Source of the DNA: Salinimicrobium sp050750585
GTDB lineage: Bacteria; Bacteroidota; Bacteroidia; Flavobacteriales; Flavobacteriaceae
Direction of reading: 5' to 3'
Length of the DNA: 64,000 nt
Assembly (NCBI RefSeq): GCF_050750585.1
Contig: NZ_JBOJLM010000016.1
Location: forward strand, 6,034 to 70,033
Shown: positions 9,132 to 17,387 of the stretch, one piece after another
Layout of the letters: every line of letters begins with the position of its first letter
How positions within the stretch are numbered: position 1 is the first letter of the stretch
Notes under the pieces: generated by a model
What the model saw: only the letters and a program-made list of their open reading frames with translations
The model's database searches: none
Told to the model about the DNA's origin: nothing
Program-made: the position numbers and the translations under genes

Positions 9132-10331
9132 TTACTTCTTTTTAAAAGCCGAAATGGCCTTGTTTAACTCCAGCAATTCTTCTTTTGATACCGAGTTTTT
9201 TTTCTCAAGTCTCTCCATAAGTTGCCATAATCTTTCTACTTCTTTGGTGCTATTTTCGCTCATTGCCGCTACGCGATCGTAGAAACCCTGGTTTATTTCG
9301 TTAGTAGCAACGCGATATTGAGAGCGCACGTACTCCAAAAATAAGGCAATCTTTTTTGATGCTATACTTTTATAGTCAGCGCGGTCCAGGTACAATCCGG
9401 CGATGGTGCGTGTAAAGTCGAGCGTTTGATTTTGCAGCGGTTTAATGACAGGGATACTTCGCTGTTTTCGCTTCCCTTCAAAAATGATAAACAGCAGGCT
9501 GCCAATAATTACAAAATAGTAGGCCCAGCGCAATGGTTTACTGTTAAGGATCACAAACAGGGGTGAGGTGTAAAAAGATTTGCCGGTCTTGTAGTAGTGG
9601 TCCCAAAATACAGGTTGTTGGGTGGGAAGATAAGCCAGGACTCTTTCAATATATTCGGCGTTGTTGTCCTGCAGCAGGAAATAATTGCTGAAGGCTTTTG
9701 GTGTGGAATGTAAATAAACCATTCCTTTCCCCACAGTATCTCTCAAAAAGTTGATTTTTGGAGCAGTTATTTTAGCTGAATCTTGCTGAAGCTGCGTTAC
9801 TCCCAGCACATCTTTAGGTAAGGAATCGGGTATGATAAAAACATCCTGATATGTCTCTTTATCAAAGAGAAAAGGCCGATTGCTTTCAAGAGCCGGATCT
9901 TTAAGATTCAAAAAAGGTTTTGACGAAATGCCCTTTTTGGGTACCAGGGTTTCCATCTTCAGGTTTAAAGTGTCAAGAAGATTCTGGCTGAAATTTTCGG
10001 CGATGAAAAATGCGGTATTTCCCCTGGCAACCCAGGCAAGTATTCTCTTTAATTCCGGATCGTCGAATCCCAGGCTGTTGTTCAGGAAAAAGTAGGTTCC
10101 GGTGATGGTCGAGTCGTTCAGGAATTTATAGGGTGGAATATTGACTTCCTGCAGGTCAATATCCTGCTGTTTGAGGTTTTCAAAAAGCACCTTTGTGCCC
10201 AGTGGGATCTTATCTAAAGCAGCATAACTGGGGCTCCAATTTACTTCTTGTGGTTCATTCGCTTCCAGCCAGGTGAGAAACACCAACAGCAAAACGAGCA
10301 GGGCGAGAGAGATCTTATATGCTTTGCTCAT
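9132..10331 (-). CDS. DUF4350-like membrane protein
   Basis: 399 residues. An N-terminal hydrophobic segment (residues 6-21, ISLALLVLLLVFLTWL) and a second near 268-286 (YYFVIIGSLLFIIFEG) place a domain of about 240 residues outside the cytoplasm. The outer region reads like DUF4350: GTKVLFENLKQQ, then FLNNSLGFDDPELKRILAWV and GNTAFFIAENF, a pattern also seen in class I glutamine amidotransferase-like folds of ABC-type gliding proteins. The C-terminal ~110 residues are cytoplasmic and helical. It overlaps the upstream DUF4129 gene by 17 bases. Function unknown; it sits in MoxR clusters in related genomes. Confidence 0.78.
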   Translation of the reverse strand: MSKAYKISLALLVLLLVFLTWLEANEPQEVNWSPSYAALDKIPLGTKVLFENLKQQDIDLQEVNIPPYKFLNDSTITGTYFFLNNSLGFDDPELKRILAWVARGNTAFFIAENFSQNLLDTLNLKMETLVPKKGISSKPFLNLKDPALESNRPFLFDKETYQDVFIIPDSLPKDVLGVTQLQQDSAKITAPKINFLRDTVGKGMVYLHSTPKAFSNYFLLQDNNAEYIERVLAYLPTQQPVFWDHYYKTGKSFYTSPLFVILNSKPLRWAYYFVIIGSLLFIIFEGKRKQRSIPVIKPLQNQTLDFTRTIAGLYLDRADYKSIASKKIALFLEYVRSQYRVATNEINQGFYDRVAAMSENSTKEVERLWQLMERLEKKNSVSKEELLELNKAISAFKKK

Positions 10332-11061
10332 GCTGCGGTTGTATTATTTCTTCGGTTGTAACAAATTCCTTTCTTATCTTTTGATAATCTGTAGCCGTGG
10401 TGGTAAAATCTCCATACCACACAAAATCGTAGATCCGGTTCAATCTTCTAAATCTATTCTGAAGTTGTGGATCCTGGATTTCCAGTACATATTCTTCATC
10501 GGTTTTTGCCGCATCGTAGCTCACTAATTCCTTTCGGGATAACTGCTGAAGGATGTAAAGGAAATGATAGCGTATGGCGAGCCGGTAATTTTCGGCTGCT
10601 ATGGCTTTATCTATTAATTTCCTGATGTCCCTGGTTTTAATGATCTTCTCTTCTTCACTAAAATGGACTTCTCCGCCAGATGGGGTTCCAAAAATGTTAT
10701 TTCCGGGAGCTAATTTTGTAAAGAGGTAGAGCACAAGAGCAAGCAGTAAGCCAAGCAAAAGGTAAGGCAGGATCTTCAGGAAAAAAGCGAGCAGGAACGG
10801 AGCTTCATAATCTCCAAAGATCCAATCCAGGAACCGTTGCCATTGCAGGCTTAAATAACGCTTGAATTTTGTCCACCAGTTATCTTCGGCCGTTACTTCA
10901 GAATAATCATAATCTGGGTCTTGTTGAAATTTATCAATGGTTTCTTCGGAAAAATCTAAAGGCACCAGCTCTTCTTCCGCAGTTTGCATCGGCATTACAA
11001 CCTCACCGGCAAATACCGAAAGACTGATTCCGAAGAAAAAAATGAGGAAGAATTTTGCCAT
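10315..11061 (-). CDS. DUF4129-like membrane protein
   Basis: 248 residues. A signal peptide (residues 1-18, ending SVFAG) is followed by an acidic outer segment, a transmembrane helix near residues 97-116 (ILPYLLLGLLLALVLYLF), and a cytoplasmic C-terminal region of about 130 residues with AIAAENYRLAIRYHFLYILQ and VSYDAAKTDEEYVLEI, which fits the DUF4129 pattern (a tract of helices ending in a YGD-like FVWYGDFTTT). It overlaps the DUF4350 gene and lies 2 bases after the upstream gene. Function unknown. Confidence 0.75.
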   Translation of the reverse strand: MAKFFLIFFFGISLSVFAGEVVMPMQTAEEELVPLDFSEETIDKFQQDPDYDYSEVTAEDNWWTKFKRYLSLQWQRFLDWIFGDYEAPFLLAFFLKILPYLLLGLLLALVLYLFTKLAPGNNIFGTPSGGEVHFSEEEKIIKTRDIRKLIDKAIAAENYRLAIRYHFLYILQQLSRKELVSYDAAKTDEEYVLEIQDPQLQNRFRRLNRIYDFVWYGDFTTTATDYQKIRKEFVTTEEIIQPQHEQSI

Positions 11062-11063
11062 TT

Positions 11064-11927
11064 TTAAGACCCCAGGTTTGAGATGCGTTCGTAAGTACCA
11101 GTGGCGTTCTTCTTCTCATCAAGATGGTAATAAATAAAAGCTGAAGCAACCACCCCAATAACCGCAAGCAGGTATTGAAAAACTGAAGAAAGTACATTAA
11201 ACAACACATACACCCAGTCCACAAGATCTCCAGGATTTGCAATACTGCCTTCCTGCGACATGGTCATGGCTTTGATGAACATATAGACCATAAGCGGAAA
11301 CTGAAAAATAAGGCTTATGATGTAAATAAGCAGGGTGATCACGAAAAGTGTGGCAAATGTATTCCACCAGTTGTCTTTAATAAGGCTGAATGAATAACTA
11401 ATGGAATCTATAACTGAGGTGCGGGCGAAAATGAGCATTGCCGGCGCAAGGGATAGTGGCACCCAAACATAAATTGCCGGGAGCACACATAAAAAGAAGG
11501 CGAAAAGGGTGATAATTGCTACCAGTAGAATAAGGCCTAACATCTTTCCGAAGTCATTCTTTACACCTTTAACAACTTCAGAATGATCTACGACTCCCAA
11601 ATTTTCAATGTAACTTTTTATGAAATGAAGTACCGTATTATAAAGTAGTATGTAAAATGCCACCATTGAGGAGAAAAGAACAAATATTGCAATGATGAAC
11701 ATTTCAATATTCATCTCTGAACTATCATTCAAAAATGGATTGGAGAACAGGTCCATTCCCAGGTAAGAATAATAACCTATCGCCAGGATGAGAATCACAA
11801 AAACAGGTCCTGTAATTTTAAAGATAGCTTTGAAAAGGGGCTTAAAATTCTGGCGTATAAATTTGAAGGTATCAGTAATAATATCTCCCAGCTCGCGCTG
11901 TTTACGGAATTGAATTGGTTGGTTCAT
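11064..11927 (-). CDS. Multi-pass membrane protein of the MoxR cluster
   Basis: About 287 residues from the ATG at 11927, giving MNQPIQFRKQRELGDIITDT. An in-frame extension to 11987 would add an unlikely 20-residue leader. Six hydrophobic segments are visible, including GPVFVILILAIGYYSYLG, MFIIAIFVLFSSMVAFYILL and LGLILLVAIITLFAFFLCVL. The N-terminal amphipathic stretch IITDTFKFIRQNFKPLFKA resembles the membrane domain seen in glycerophosphoryl diester phosphodiesterase-like and DUF975-type proteins, but I cannot name the family firmly. It overlaps the spoIIM-like gene by 26 bases, so the two are coupled. Confidence 0.75.
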   Translation of the reverse strand: MNQPIQFRKQRELGDIITDTFKFIRQNFKPLFKAIFKITGPVFVILILAIGYYSYLGMDLFSNPFLNDSSEMNIEMFIIAIFVLFSSMVAFYILLYNTVLHFIKSYIENLGVVDHSEVVKGVKNDFGKMLGLILLVAIITLFAFFLCVLPAIYVWVPLSLAPAMLIFARTSVIDSISYSFSLIKDNWWNTFATLFVITLLIYIISLIFQFPLMVYMFIKAMTMSQEGSIANPGDLVDWVYVLFNVLSSVFQYLLAVIGVVASAFIYYHLDEKKNATGTYERISNLGS

Positions 11928-12882
11928 CAGGTGGTTTTCGGTGTAATATGATTGGATAAAAAACGTAGTAAAACAGGATAAGGGCAAGGGAGCCGGAAAT
12001 AATTAATATCGCCAGCCAGTCGGGCATTTCGGTATGTCGGGTCACGAAACCTTCAAGAAATCCGGCGAGGATAAAGAAGGGAACGGTGCTAATCACGATC
12101 TTGAGTCCGGCTTTTATTCCGTTAATAAACGAAGTAAGCCGGGAGTAGGTGCCGGGAAAAAGAATTCCTTTCCCTACAACCAGACCAGCGCAGGCAGCAA
12201 CAATGATCACAGAGATCTCTATGGTCCCGTGAATCCAGATAGTTCTTACCGATTCCCAGAGCAGGCCTTTTTCATAGAAAAAATACTGGAAGGAGCCCAG
12301 CATAATGGCATTCTGCATGATGATGAACAGGGTTCCCAAACCTGCGAAAATCCCGAAAACAAAAGCCATCAAAGCCACTCTTACATTGTTGATGGTGATC
12401 CCCAGGAACATTTCCATTTCCCCCATTTTTTTGTAGACGGCCATAGGGTCGTCATTAGCGATATTATCAAGGGTCATATTGACGTATGGGTCTCCCAGAA
12501 TAGAACGTACAAATGCGCCGTCACTTGCTGCAGAGAAACTCCCTGCTGCGACAAAAAGAACAAACACCAGGAAAGCCAGTAGCAACTGCTTTTGGTATTG
12601 GTAGAACTCACGGGGAAATTCTTCAGTAAAGAAAGTTACAAACCGGTTTTTAGGTTCTTTCTTATTCCGGTAGATCTTTTGATGAGCCCTTGATGCCAGG
12701 CCGTTGAGATAGTGCAGCGTATTGCTTCCTGGATAAAAAGTCTGGGCGTAGCTAAGATGATCTGTCACCTCAAGGTAGAGCGAGGAGAGTTCGCCGGGAG
12801 GCAAAAGAGCATTATTTTGCAGGGCCCTTTCAAATCTTTGCCATTTATCCTTATTTTGCTTCACAAAAGCGGCCTCGCGCAT
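11902..12882 (-). CDS. Stage II sporulation protein M family (SpoIIM-like) membrane protein
   Basis: 326 residues. A helical N-terminal ~90 residues (LPPGELSSLYLEVTDHLSYA) is followed by about five transmembrane segments. The order and spacing, with GITINNVRVALMAFVFGIFA and an IHGTIEISVIIVAACAGL stretch, match the SpoIIM family (PF01944). The organism is not a spore former, so the name reflects homology only: in Bacteroidetes these proteins are standard members of MoxR/RDD clusters. It is the first gene of the minus-strand cluster, and the RDD gene starts 33 bases away on the other strand, so a shared divergent promoter region is likely. Confidence 0.88.
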   Translation of the reverse strand: MREAAFVKQNKDKWQRFERALQNNALLPPGELSSLYLEVTDHLSYAQTFYPGSNTLHYLNGLASRAHQKIYRNKKEPKNRFVTFFTEEFPREFYQYQKQLLLAFLVFVLFVAAGSFSAASDGAFVRSILGDPYVNMTLDNIANDDPMAVYKKMGEMEMFLGITINNVRVALMAFVFGIFAGLGTLFIIMQNAIMLGSFQYFFYEKGLLWESVRTIWIHGTIEISVIIVAACAGLVVGKGILFPGTYSRLTSFINGIKAGLKIVISTVPFFILAGFLEGFVTRHTEMPDWLAILIISGSLALILFYYVFYPIILHRKPPDEPTNSIP

Positions 12883-12915
12883 TCTTTGCTATTTTGTCTC
12901 AAAGAAACATATTAA

Positions 12916-13629
12916 ATGGATAACTTTCAAATTGAAACAGCTCAAAATATAAGTATTACACAAAATGTTGCGGGGGTAGGAGAGCGTATTCTTGCATATC
13001 TTATTGATGGCCTTATGATGCTGGCTTACGTCATTATTGTAACCATGCTTATGGGAGGGCTGGATGGCAATCAGGGGCAGGAATGGCTTTTTATGAGTGT
13101 GGTGCTGCTACCCCTGCTGCTGTATTTTTTGCTATGGGAGAGTTTGTGGAATGGTCAATCTCCGGGTAAGGCAGCTTTACAGTTAAGGGTAGTGAAACTG
13201 GATGGTTCAAAACCTGCGTTTTCCAATTACATGGTGCGCTGGTTATTGAGGATTGTAGATATTACCATCACCAGTGGGAGCGTGGCAGTGGTTACTATCT
13301 TGTTAAACGGAAAAGGACAGCGCCTTGGAGATCTTGCCGCAGGTACAACTGTTATTTCCGAAAGGGTGCGAACAGGGCTGGATAAGACCCTGCTGGTAAA
13401 TGTTCCTGATGATTACCGGCCGGTTTACCCGCAGGTCACTGTACTTTCAGACAGTGACGTGCAGGAGATCAAAGAGATTTACAGGTCATCCCTTGCCAGT
13501 TCCAATTATAGAGTTATTGCAAAACTTTCTAACAGGGTATCAGATTTACTTGGGGTTACTCCCGAAGAAAAACCGGTACAGTTCCTTAAGACTGTGCTCA
13601 AGGATTACAGTTATTACACAAGGCAGTAA
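12916..13629 (+). CDS. RDD family membrane protein
   Basis: 237 residues. Three hydrophobic segments (about 30-50, 58-74 and 108-127) lie in an RDD-type domain: GVGERILAYLIDGLMMLAYV, LWESLWNGQSPGKAALQLRV, and GQRLGDLAAGTTVISER. The C-terminal ~85 residues are soluble. RDD proteins have no assigned biochemical role, though some transport ions. It is divergent from the SpoIIM-MoxR-DUF58 operon and is a usual companion of it. It is convergent with the cyclophilin gene, whose stop begins at the next base. Confidence 0.9.
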   Translation: MDNFQIETAQNISITQNVAGVGERILAYLIDGLMMLAYVIIVTMLMGGLDGNQGQEWLFMSVVLLPLLLYFLLWESLWNGQSPGKAALQLRVVKLDGSKPAFSNYMVRWLLRIVDITITSGSVAVVTILLNGKGQRLGDLAAGTTVISERVRTGLDKTLLVNVPDDYRPVYPQVTVLSDSDVQEIKEIYRSSLASSNYRVIAKLSNRVSDLLGVTPEEKPVQFLKTVLKDYSYYTRQ

Positions 13630-14376
13630 CTAATCCAGGATTTCCATTTCAATGTGGATGTTGCGCAGTGGCCATTCACTGTCGTCTGTAGGCACCTTGT
13701 TGATCTCGTCAACCACGTCCATACCCGAGATCACACGTCCAAATACTGTATGATCATTGTTGAGGTGAGGAGAGCCATCAGGATCCTGAACTATGTAAAA
13801 TTCATAAGGGGAAGATGCCTTACTCACATTTTGCTCGGCATATTTTGCGGCTGCAAGAGCGCCTCGCACATGGCTATGCCCGGCGTCGAATTCGCTGGGT
13901 ATTAAGAAGTCTCCAATTCGGTGGCGCTTAATGTTGGTATCGGGATTGTCTGAATTTCCTCCCTGAATGACAAATCCTTCGTCAACACGATGGAAAAAAG
14001 TGCCGTCATAGTAATCCTGGTTTACCATATACAGAAAGTTTGCGCGATGAAGAGGAGTATCCCGGAACAATTCGACATCAATATTTCCAAAGCGGGTTTT
14101 AATCCTCACCCTGTTCTCATCGTGTTTTTTCCCGTACTCCATCAGGAAAGGGATCAATTCTTCCTGCACGAGTAGTGGCCCTTTTCTTTTTTCTTTCTTT
14201 TCTACTTCAGCTTCCACAACTTCATCAACCTTGGTGTTATCTACACGGGCAGAATCGGGTTGTACGGGTTCCTCTAACATGGTTTCCACCTCATTTTTTG
14301 TGGAAGATTGTTTATCTTCACAACTTGCAAAAACGGCAGTGGTCAAAATTAATATCAGCAAAAAATTAGATCTCAT
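13630..14376 (-). CDS. Peptidyl-prolyl cis-trans isomerase, cyclophilin type, lipoprotein
   Basis: 248 residues. The leader MRSNFLLILILTTAVFASCE has a lipobox (FASC), so Cys18 is probably lipidated and the protein anchored in the cell envelope. A low-complexity acidic/lysine linker follows (residues 20-65), then a cyclophilin domain of ~165 residues with the family stretches FGNIDVELFRDTPLHRANFL, DGTFFHRVDEGFVIQGG and HTVFGRVISGMDVVDEI. It would catalyse proline isomerisation of exported proteins. The start codon overlaps by two bases with the start of the divergent Nudix gene, an unusually tight arrangement. Confidence 0.92.
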   Translation of the reverse strand: MRSNFLLILILTTAVFASCEDKQSSTKNEVETMLEEPVQPDSARVDNTKVDEVVEAEVEKKEKRKGPLLVQEELIPFLMEYGKKHDENRVRIKTRFGNIDVELFRDTPLHRANFLYMVNQDYYDGTFFHRVDEGFVIQGGNSDNPDTNIKRHRIGDFLIPSEFDAGHSHVRGALAAAKYAEQNVSKASSPYEFYIVQDPDGSPHLNNDHTVFGRVISGMDVVDEINKVPTDDSEWPLRNIHIEMEILD

Positions 14377-15016
14377 GAATTTTCAGGATTTTCTTAATCT
14401 AAGTCCGAATTTAAGGAAAATTAATCTTCCGGGCGATGACGCGCACTTCAAATTGGCGCCAATGCTGCGGATGAAAGAACTGGAAAATCTAAATATTGAT
14501 AAGCAAAAGCCGAAGCAGGCTGCGGTATTATCGGTTTTTTATCCGGGGCCACAGGGAGAAACTAAATTCGTTTTGATCCTTAGAAAAACTTATAAAGGAG
14601 TACATTCCAACCAGGTAGGATTTCCGGGAGGCAGGGTGGAAATTGAGGACCGGGACCTTGCGCACACAGCCCTTCGGGAAACAGAAGAAGAAGTAGGAAT
14701 TCCACAACACGAGGTTGAAATAGTAAGGGAGATGACCAGACTTTATATTCCGCCAAGTAATTTTTGGGTACATCCATTTATGGGAGTGATGAAGAAGACT
14801 CCGATGCTAATACCACAGGAGGATGAAGTAGAAGCTGTACTGGAGATCAAGCTTGAGGAGTTTATGAGCGAATCCTGTTTAATTAAAGAGACCCTTTCTA
14901 CTTCATACGCCACAAATATAGAGGTGCCTGCATTTCTTCTTAACGGACATGTAGTTTGGGGAGCTACCGCAATGATGTTGAGTGAAATGAAAGAGATCCT
15001 CAGGCAGCTGCTGTAA
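14375..15016 (+). CDS. Nudix hydrolase, CoA pyrophosphatase-like
   Basis: 213 residues from the ATG at 14375 (MNFQDFLNLSPNLRKINL). A longer reading frame to 14231 would run through the start of the neighbouring gene and is not used. The Nudix region spans about residues 70-110: VGFPGGRVEIEDRDLAHTAL then RETEEEVGI, which has the catalytic REUXEEXGU half. The spacing GG..(E/D)..D..TALRE fits the CoA-type subfamily, which cuts CoA and short acyl-CoAs to phosphopantetheine and 3',5'-ADP. Substrate assignment is from family pattern only. The stop is 13 bases before a -7 box for the next gene. Confidence 0.85.
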   Translation: MNFQDFLNLSPNLRKINLPGDDAHFKLAPMLRMKELENLNIDKQKPKQAAVLSVFYPGPQGETKFVLILRKTYKGVHSNQVGFPGGRVEIEDRDLAHTALRETEEEVGIPQHEVEIVREMTRLYIPPSNFWVHPFMGVMKKTPMLIPQEDEVEAVLEIKLEEFMSESCLIKETLSTSYATNIEVPAFLLNGHVVWGATAMMLSEMKEILRQLL

Positions 15017-15028
15017 GTTTTAATTAAG

Positions 15029-15036
15029 TATCTTTG
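15029..15036 (+). promoter_or_regulatory. Bacteroidetes -7 box (TATCTTTG) for the acyltransferase gene
   Basis: Exact match to the TAnnTTTG element recognised by the Bacteroidetes primary sigma factor, 27 bases before the ATG at 15064. No clear TTG -33 element is visible. Confidence 0.6.
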
Positions 15037-15063
15037 TTGTTTCGTAAAAATCTCAGGGAATAA

Positions 15064-15867
15064 ATGGGGATGTTGAAAAAGAATCCTTTTGGGCACTATC
15101 TTTACTTGAAAAAATGGCTCATCCGCATCTTCGGAGTGCTCTCACATAGGCGATACAGAGGTTTCAATGAACTCAGGATCGAAGGATCTGAAATAATCAA
15201 AAACCTGCCCGATAATAACGTACTCTTTGTTTCAAACCATCAAACTTATTTTGCCGATGTCACGGCAATGTTTCACGTATTTAATGCTGCATTAAGCGGA
15301 AGGGTAGATTCTATCAAGAACGTAGGCTACTTATGGCAACCCAAGCTCAATATCTATTATGTCGCGGCTAAGGAGACTATGAATTCAGGCCTCCTCACCC
15401 GAATAATGGCTTATGCCGGGGCAGTTTCGGTAGAAAGGACCTGGCGCGAAAAAGGAAAAGAAGTACAGCGGGAAGTAAATCCCAACGATCACAAAAATAT
15501 AGGAATGGCTTTGGAAGATGGATGGGTAATCACCTTTCCGCAGGGAACCACCAAGCCTTTTAAACCGATTAGAAAGGGTACAGCCCATATCATAAAGCAG
15601 TACAAACCGATTGTTATCCCTATTGTTATTGATGGCTTCAGGCGTTCATTTGACAAAAAGGGATTAAGGGTCCGTAAAAAAGGCATTTTACAGAGTTTTC
15701 AGATCAAGGAACCGCTGGTGATTGATTATGATAACGAAACCATAGAGGAAATTGTAGAAAAACTGGAATATGCTATTGAACAACATCCGTCTTTCCTAAA
15801 AGTAATCCCGCAGGAAGAACTGGAAGTGATGGAGGCCCTGAACAAAACCCGGCAGTGGGAGTATTAA
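15064..15867 (+). CDS. plsC: 1-acyl-sn-glycerol-3-phosphate acyltransferase-like protein
   Basis: 267 residues with an acyltransferase (PlsC-like) domain. The acyl-transfer motif reads NHQTYFADV near residues 59-67, so His and Asp are separated by five residues instead of the usual four (HX4D). A second block is VITFPQGTTKPFKPIRKGTA near residues 158-177, the FPEGTR-like lysophosphatidate-binding motif with Gln in place of Glu. The family adds the second acyl chain to lysophosphatidic acid; these two deviations make a different acceptor possible. Convergent with the gene at 16122. Confidence 0.8.
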   Translation: MGMLKKNPFGHYLYLKKWLIRIFGVLSHRRYRGFNELRIEGSEIIKNLPDNNVLFVSNHQTYFADVTAMFHVFNAALSGRVDSIKNVGYLWQPKLNIYYVAAKETMNSGLLTRIMAYAGAVSVERTWREKGKEVQREVNPNDHKNIGMALEDGWVITFPQGTTKPFKPIRKGTAHIIKQYKPIVIPIVIDGFRRSFDKKGLRVRKKGILQSFQIKEPLVIDYDNETIEEIVEKLEYAIEQHPSFLKVIPQEELEVMEALNKTRQWEY

Positions 15868-16121
15868 AGGAGTGATCAGTATTCAGTAGTCAGTGAGCAG
15901 TATTTTAGTAACAGTGATTCTTGAATGATTCCGATGGCGCGGATTTGTAATCCGTGACGAGGTTTTTTAAAAGAGTGATCAGTGATTAGTGTTCAGATTT
16001 GAGTAATTCCGATGGCGCGGATTTGCAATTCCGCGAGGGGTTCCTTCAGGAGTAGTTCAGGTTCTAAAATTATTCCATCCCTTTTCAGATATTTCCGAAG
16101 TAAGTTAAGGAAACACCATAT
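15868..16121. repeat. Intergenic heptamer tract and two REP-like palindromes
   Basis: Between convergent genes. Five consecutive degenerate heptamers at 15871-15905 (AGTGATC, AGTATTC, AGTAGTC, AGTGAGC, AGTATTT) and three at 15974-15994 (AGTGATC, AGTGATT, AGTGTTC). Two copies of a GATGGCGCGGATTTGTAATC-type palindrome begin at 15933 and 16011, 78 bases apart; the second has changed to end CAATTCCGCG. The same palindrome heads the larger repeat family near 42106-44417. No gene seen here. Confidence 0.75.
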
Positions 16122-16760
16122 TTACATTTCCAGCCTTTTCAGCTCTTTGTAATTTCTCTTGAGCCTGCCTAAAAGTATTCCGTAGATCAACCTGTAAAAC
16201 AGCCATAGAGCGAGGAGGAATACAGCAAGTATAATGCAACCGGCTACGGCAAATTTAATCCAGTCTACAACATCAAAAGTATATTTGGAAGAATCGGTCA
16301 CCTCCTGTACCAGCTGGTGGTTCTGGATGGTATAGTAGGTAATAATTACCGAATATAACCCGGTTGAAATAAGGATGTATGCAATATAGGACTTTACAGT
16401 TTTTCGGGTTCTAAGAATATTCTTCATGAGTGTTGCAGCATCGTCTGTAGAAGAAATTCTCCTGTAATTGCGGTAGAAGCAATAGATGAAATAGAAGGTG
16501 ATGAGGTAGCTAATCACATACATTCCAATCTGGATCTTCTTAATGTGTAGTTGCTCCATTTGCTCCCAGTAATCGGCATCGGCCATAAAAACAGTGAACA
16601 AAGAGGAAAGAAGCAACTCTACAACGCTAATTACAAAGATCCATTTAACGATGGAAGAGGATTTCTTCCAGATCATTTTGTAGATCTCATTATAAGAAAG
16701 CTTTGGAAGATTCTCTTCCTGCTTTTTCCAGTTTTGTTTTAAAAATTCTAGTTCATCCAT
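16122..16760 (-). CDS. Membrane protein paired with an ECF sigma factor (possible anti-sigma factor)
   Basis: 212 residues. A cytoplasmic N-terminal segment of about 40 residues (LEFLKQNWKKQEENLPKLSY) precedes four hydrophobic segments near residues 38-58, 78-98, 123-143 and 172-194. The stop of the ECF sigma gene lies 10 bases upstream, so the two are co-transcribed. The N-terminal region before a membrane span is what an anti-sigma domain would look like, but no zinc-binding or classical ASD motif is visible. The function is inference from context, and relatives in databases are usually uncharacterised. Confidence 0.7.
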   Translation of the reverse strand: MDELEFLKQNWKKQEENLPKLSYNEIYKMIWKKSSSIVKWIFVISVVELLLSSLFTVFMADADYWEQMEQLHIKKIQIGMYVISYLITFYFIYCFYRNYRRISSTDDAATLMKNILRTRKTVKSYIAYILISTGLYSVIITYYTIQNHQLVQEVTDSSKYTFDVVDWIKFAVAGCIILAVFLLALWLFYRLIYGILLGRLKRNYKELKRLEM

Positions 16761-16770
16761 GTGGTAGGTA

Positions 16771-17265
16771 CTACGGATTTAAAATATTTCTTAGGGTCTT
16801 TTTGATCCTGTTCATCTTCACGCGTGCATTGACTTCAGATATCCCCAGCATTTCAGAAATCTCCCGGTAAGACTGGTCTTCCAGGTATAAAAAGACCAAA
16901 GCCTTGTCGATATCATTTAGTTCTTTTACCGCTTTATACATTAATTGTAGTTGTTTTTCAACCTCATCATCATAAACATCTGCCTTTATTTTAAAACTTA
17001 CCTCGTCATAATTCTGGGTGCGCAGTTGTTTTTTCGATTTTCTATAGAGGGTGATAGCCGTGTTAAGAGCTACCCTGTACATCCAGGTGCTAAATTTTGA
17101 ATCACCTCTAAATTTTGGGTAGGCGTTCCAAAGTTGAATGGTAATTTCCTGAAAAAGATCATTGTGAGATTCCTGGTCATTGGTATACATGCGGCAAATC
17201 TTGTGCACTATGTTTTGGTGCTTTTCAAGATGACTTACAAATTCATGTTCCAGTTCTTTCTTCAC
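16771..17265 (-). CDS. RNA polymerase sigma factor, ECF subfamily
   Basis: 164 residues, normal for an ECF factor with only regions 2 and 4. Region 2 contains NDLFQEITIQLWNAYPKFRG then STWMYRVALNTAITLYRK (residues 34-75). Region 4 contains VFLYLEDQSYREISEMLGIS then EVNARVKMNRIKKTLRNIL (about 122-161). It likely controls a stress regulon and is paired with the membrane protein downstream. The first codon is GTG at 17265; no ATG is better placed. Upstream, on the same strand, a TGTAACA and TACTTTC pair at about 17301-17325 might be an autoregulatory promoter, but this is weak. Confidence 0.92.
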   Translation of the reverse strand: MKKELEHEFVSHLEKHQNIVHKICRMYTNDQESHNDLFQEITIQLWNAYPKFRGDSKFSTWMYRVALNTAITLYRKSKKQLRTQNYDEVSFKIKADVYDDEVEKQLQLMYKAVKELNDIDKALVFLYLEDQSYREISEMLGISEVNARVKMNRIKKTLRNILNP

Positions 17266-17360
17266 AAGATTGTTTAGGTTCTTAATTAGTAGTGAAAGTA
17301 GCGATCTTGTTACAATTCCCTTAAAATTTATTAATCTTCTTTTTATTCTGCGGAAAGCTC

Positions 17361-17368
17361 TAACTTTG
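17361..17368 (+). promoter_or_regulatory. Bacteroidetes -7 box (TAACTTTG) for ndh
   Basis: Exact TAnnTTTG match ending 19 bases before the ndh ATG at 17388. No TTG -33 element at the expected distance. Confidence 0.6.
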
Positions 17369-17387
17369 AAAGAAAGGCTTATATAAG

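Noticed and set aside
11928..11987. Longer N-terminus of the multi-pass membrane protein of the MoxR cluster
   Set aside because: The extension is not like the family; the ATG at 11927 gives a normal N-terminus with a 26-base overlap to the upstream gene.
14231..14374. Nudix hydrolase starting at 14231
   Set aside because: This would lie inside the divergent cyclophilin gene; the ATG at 14375 fits the family.
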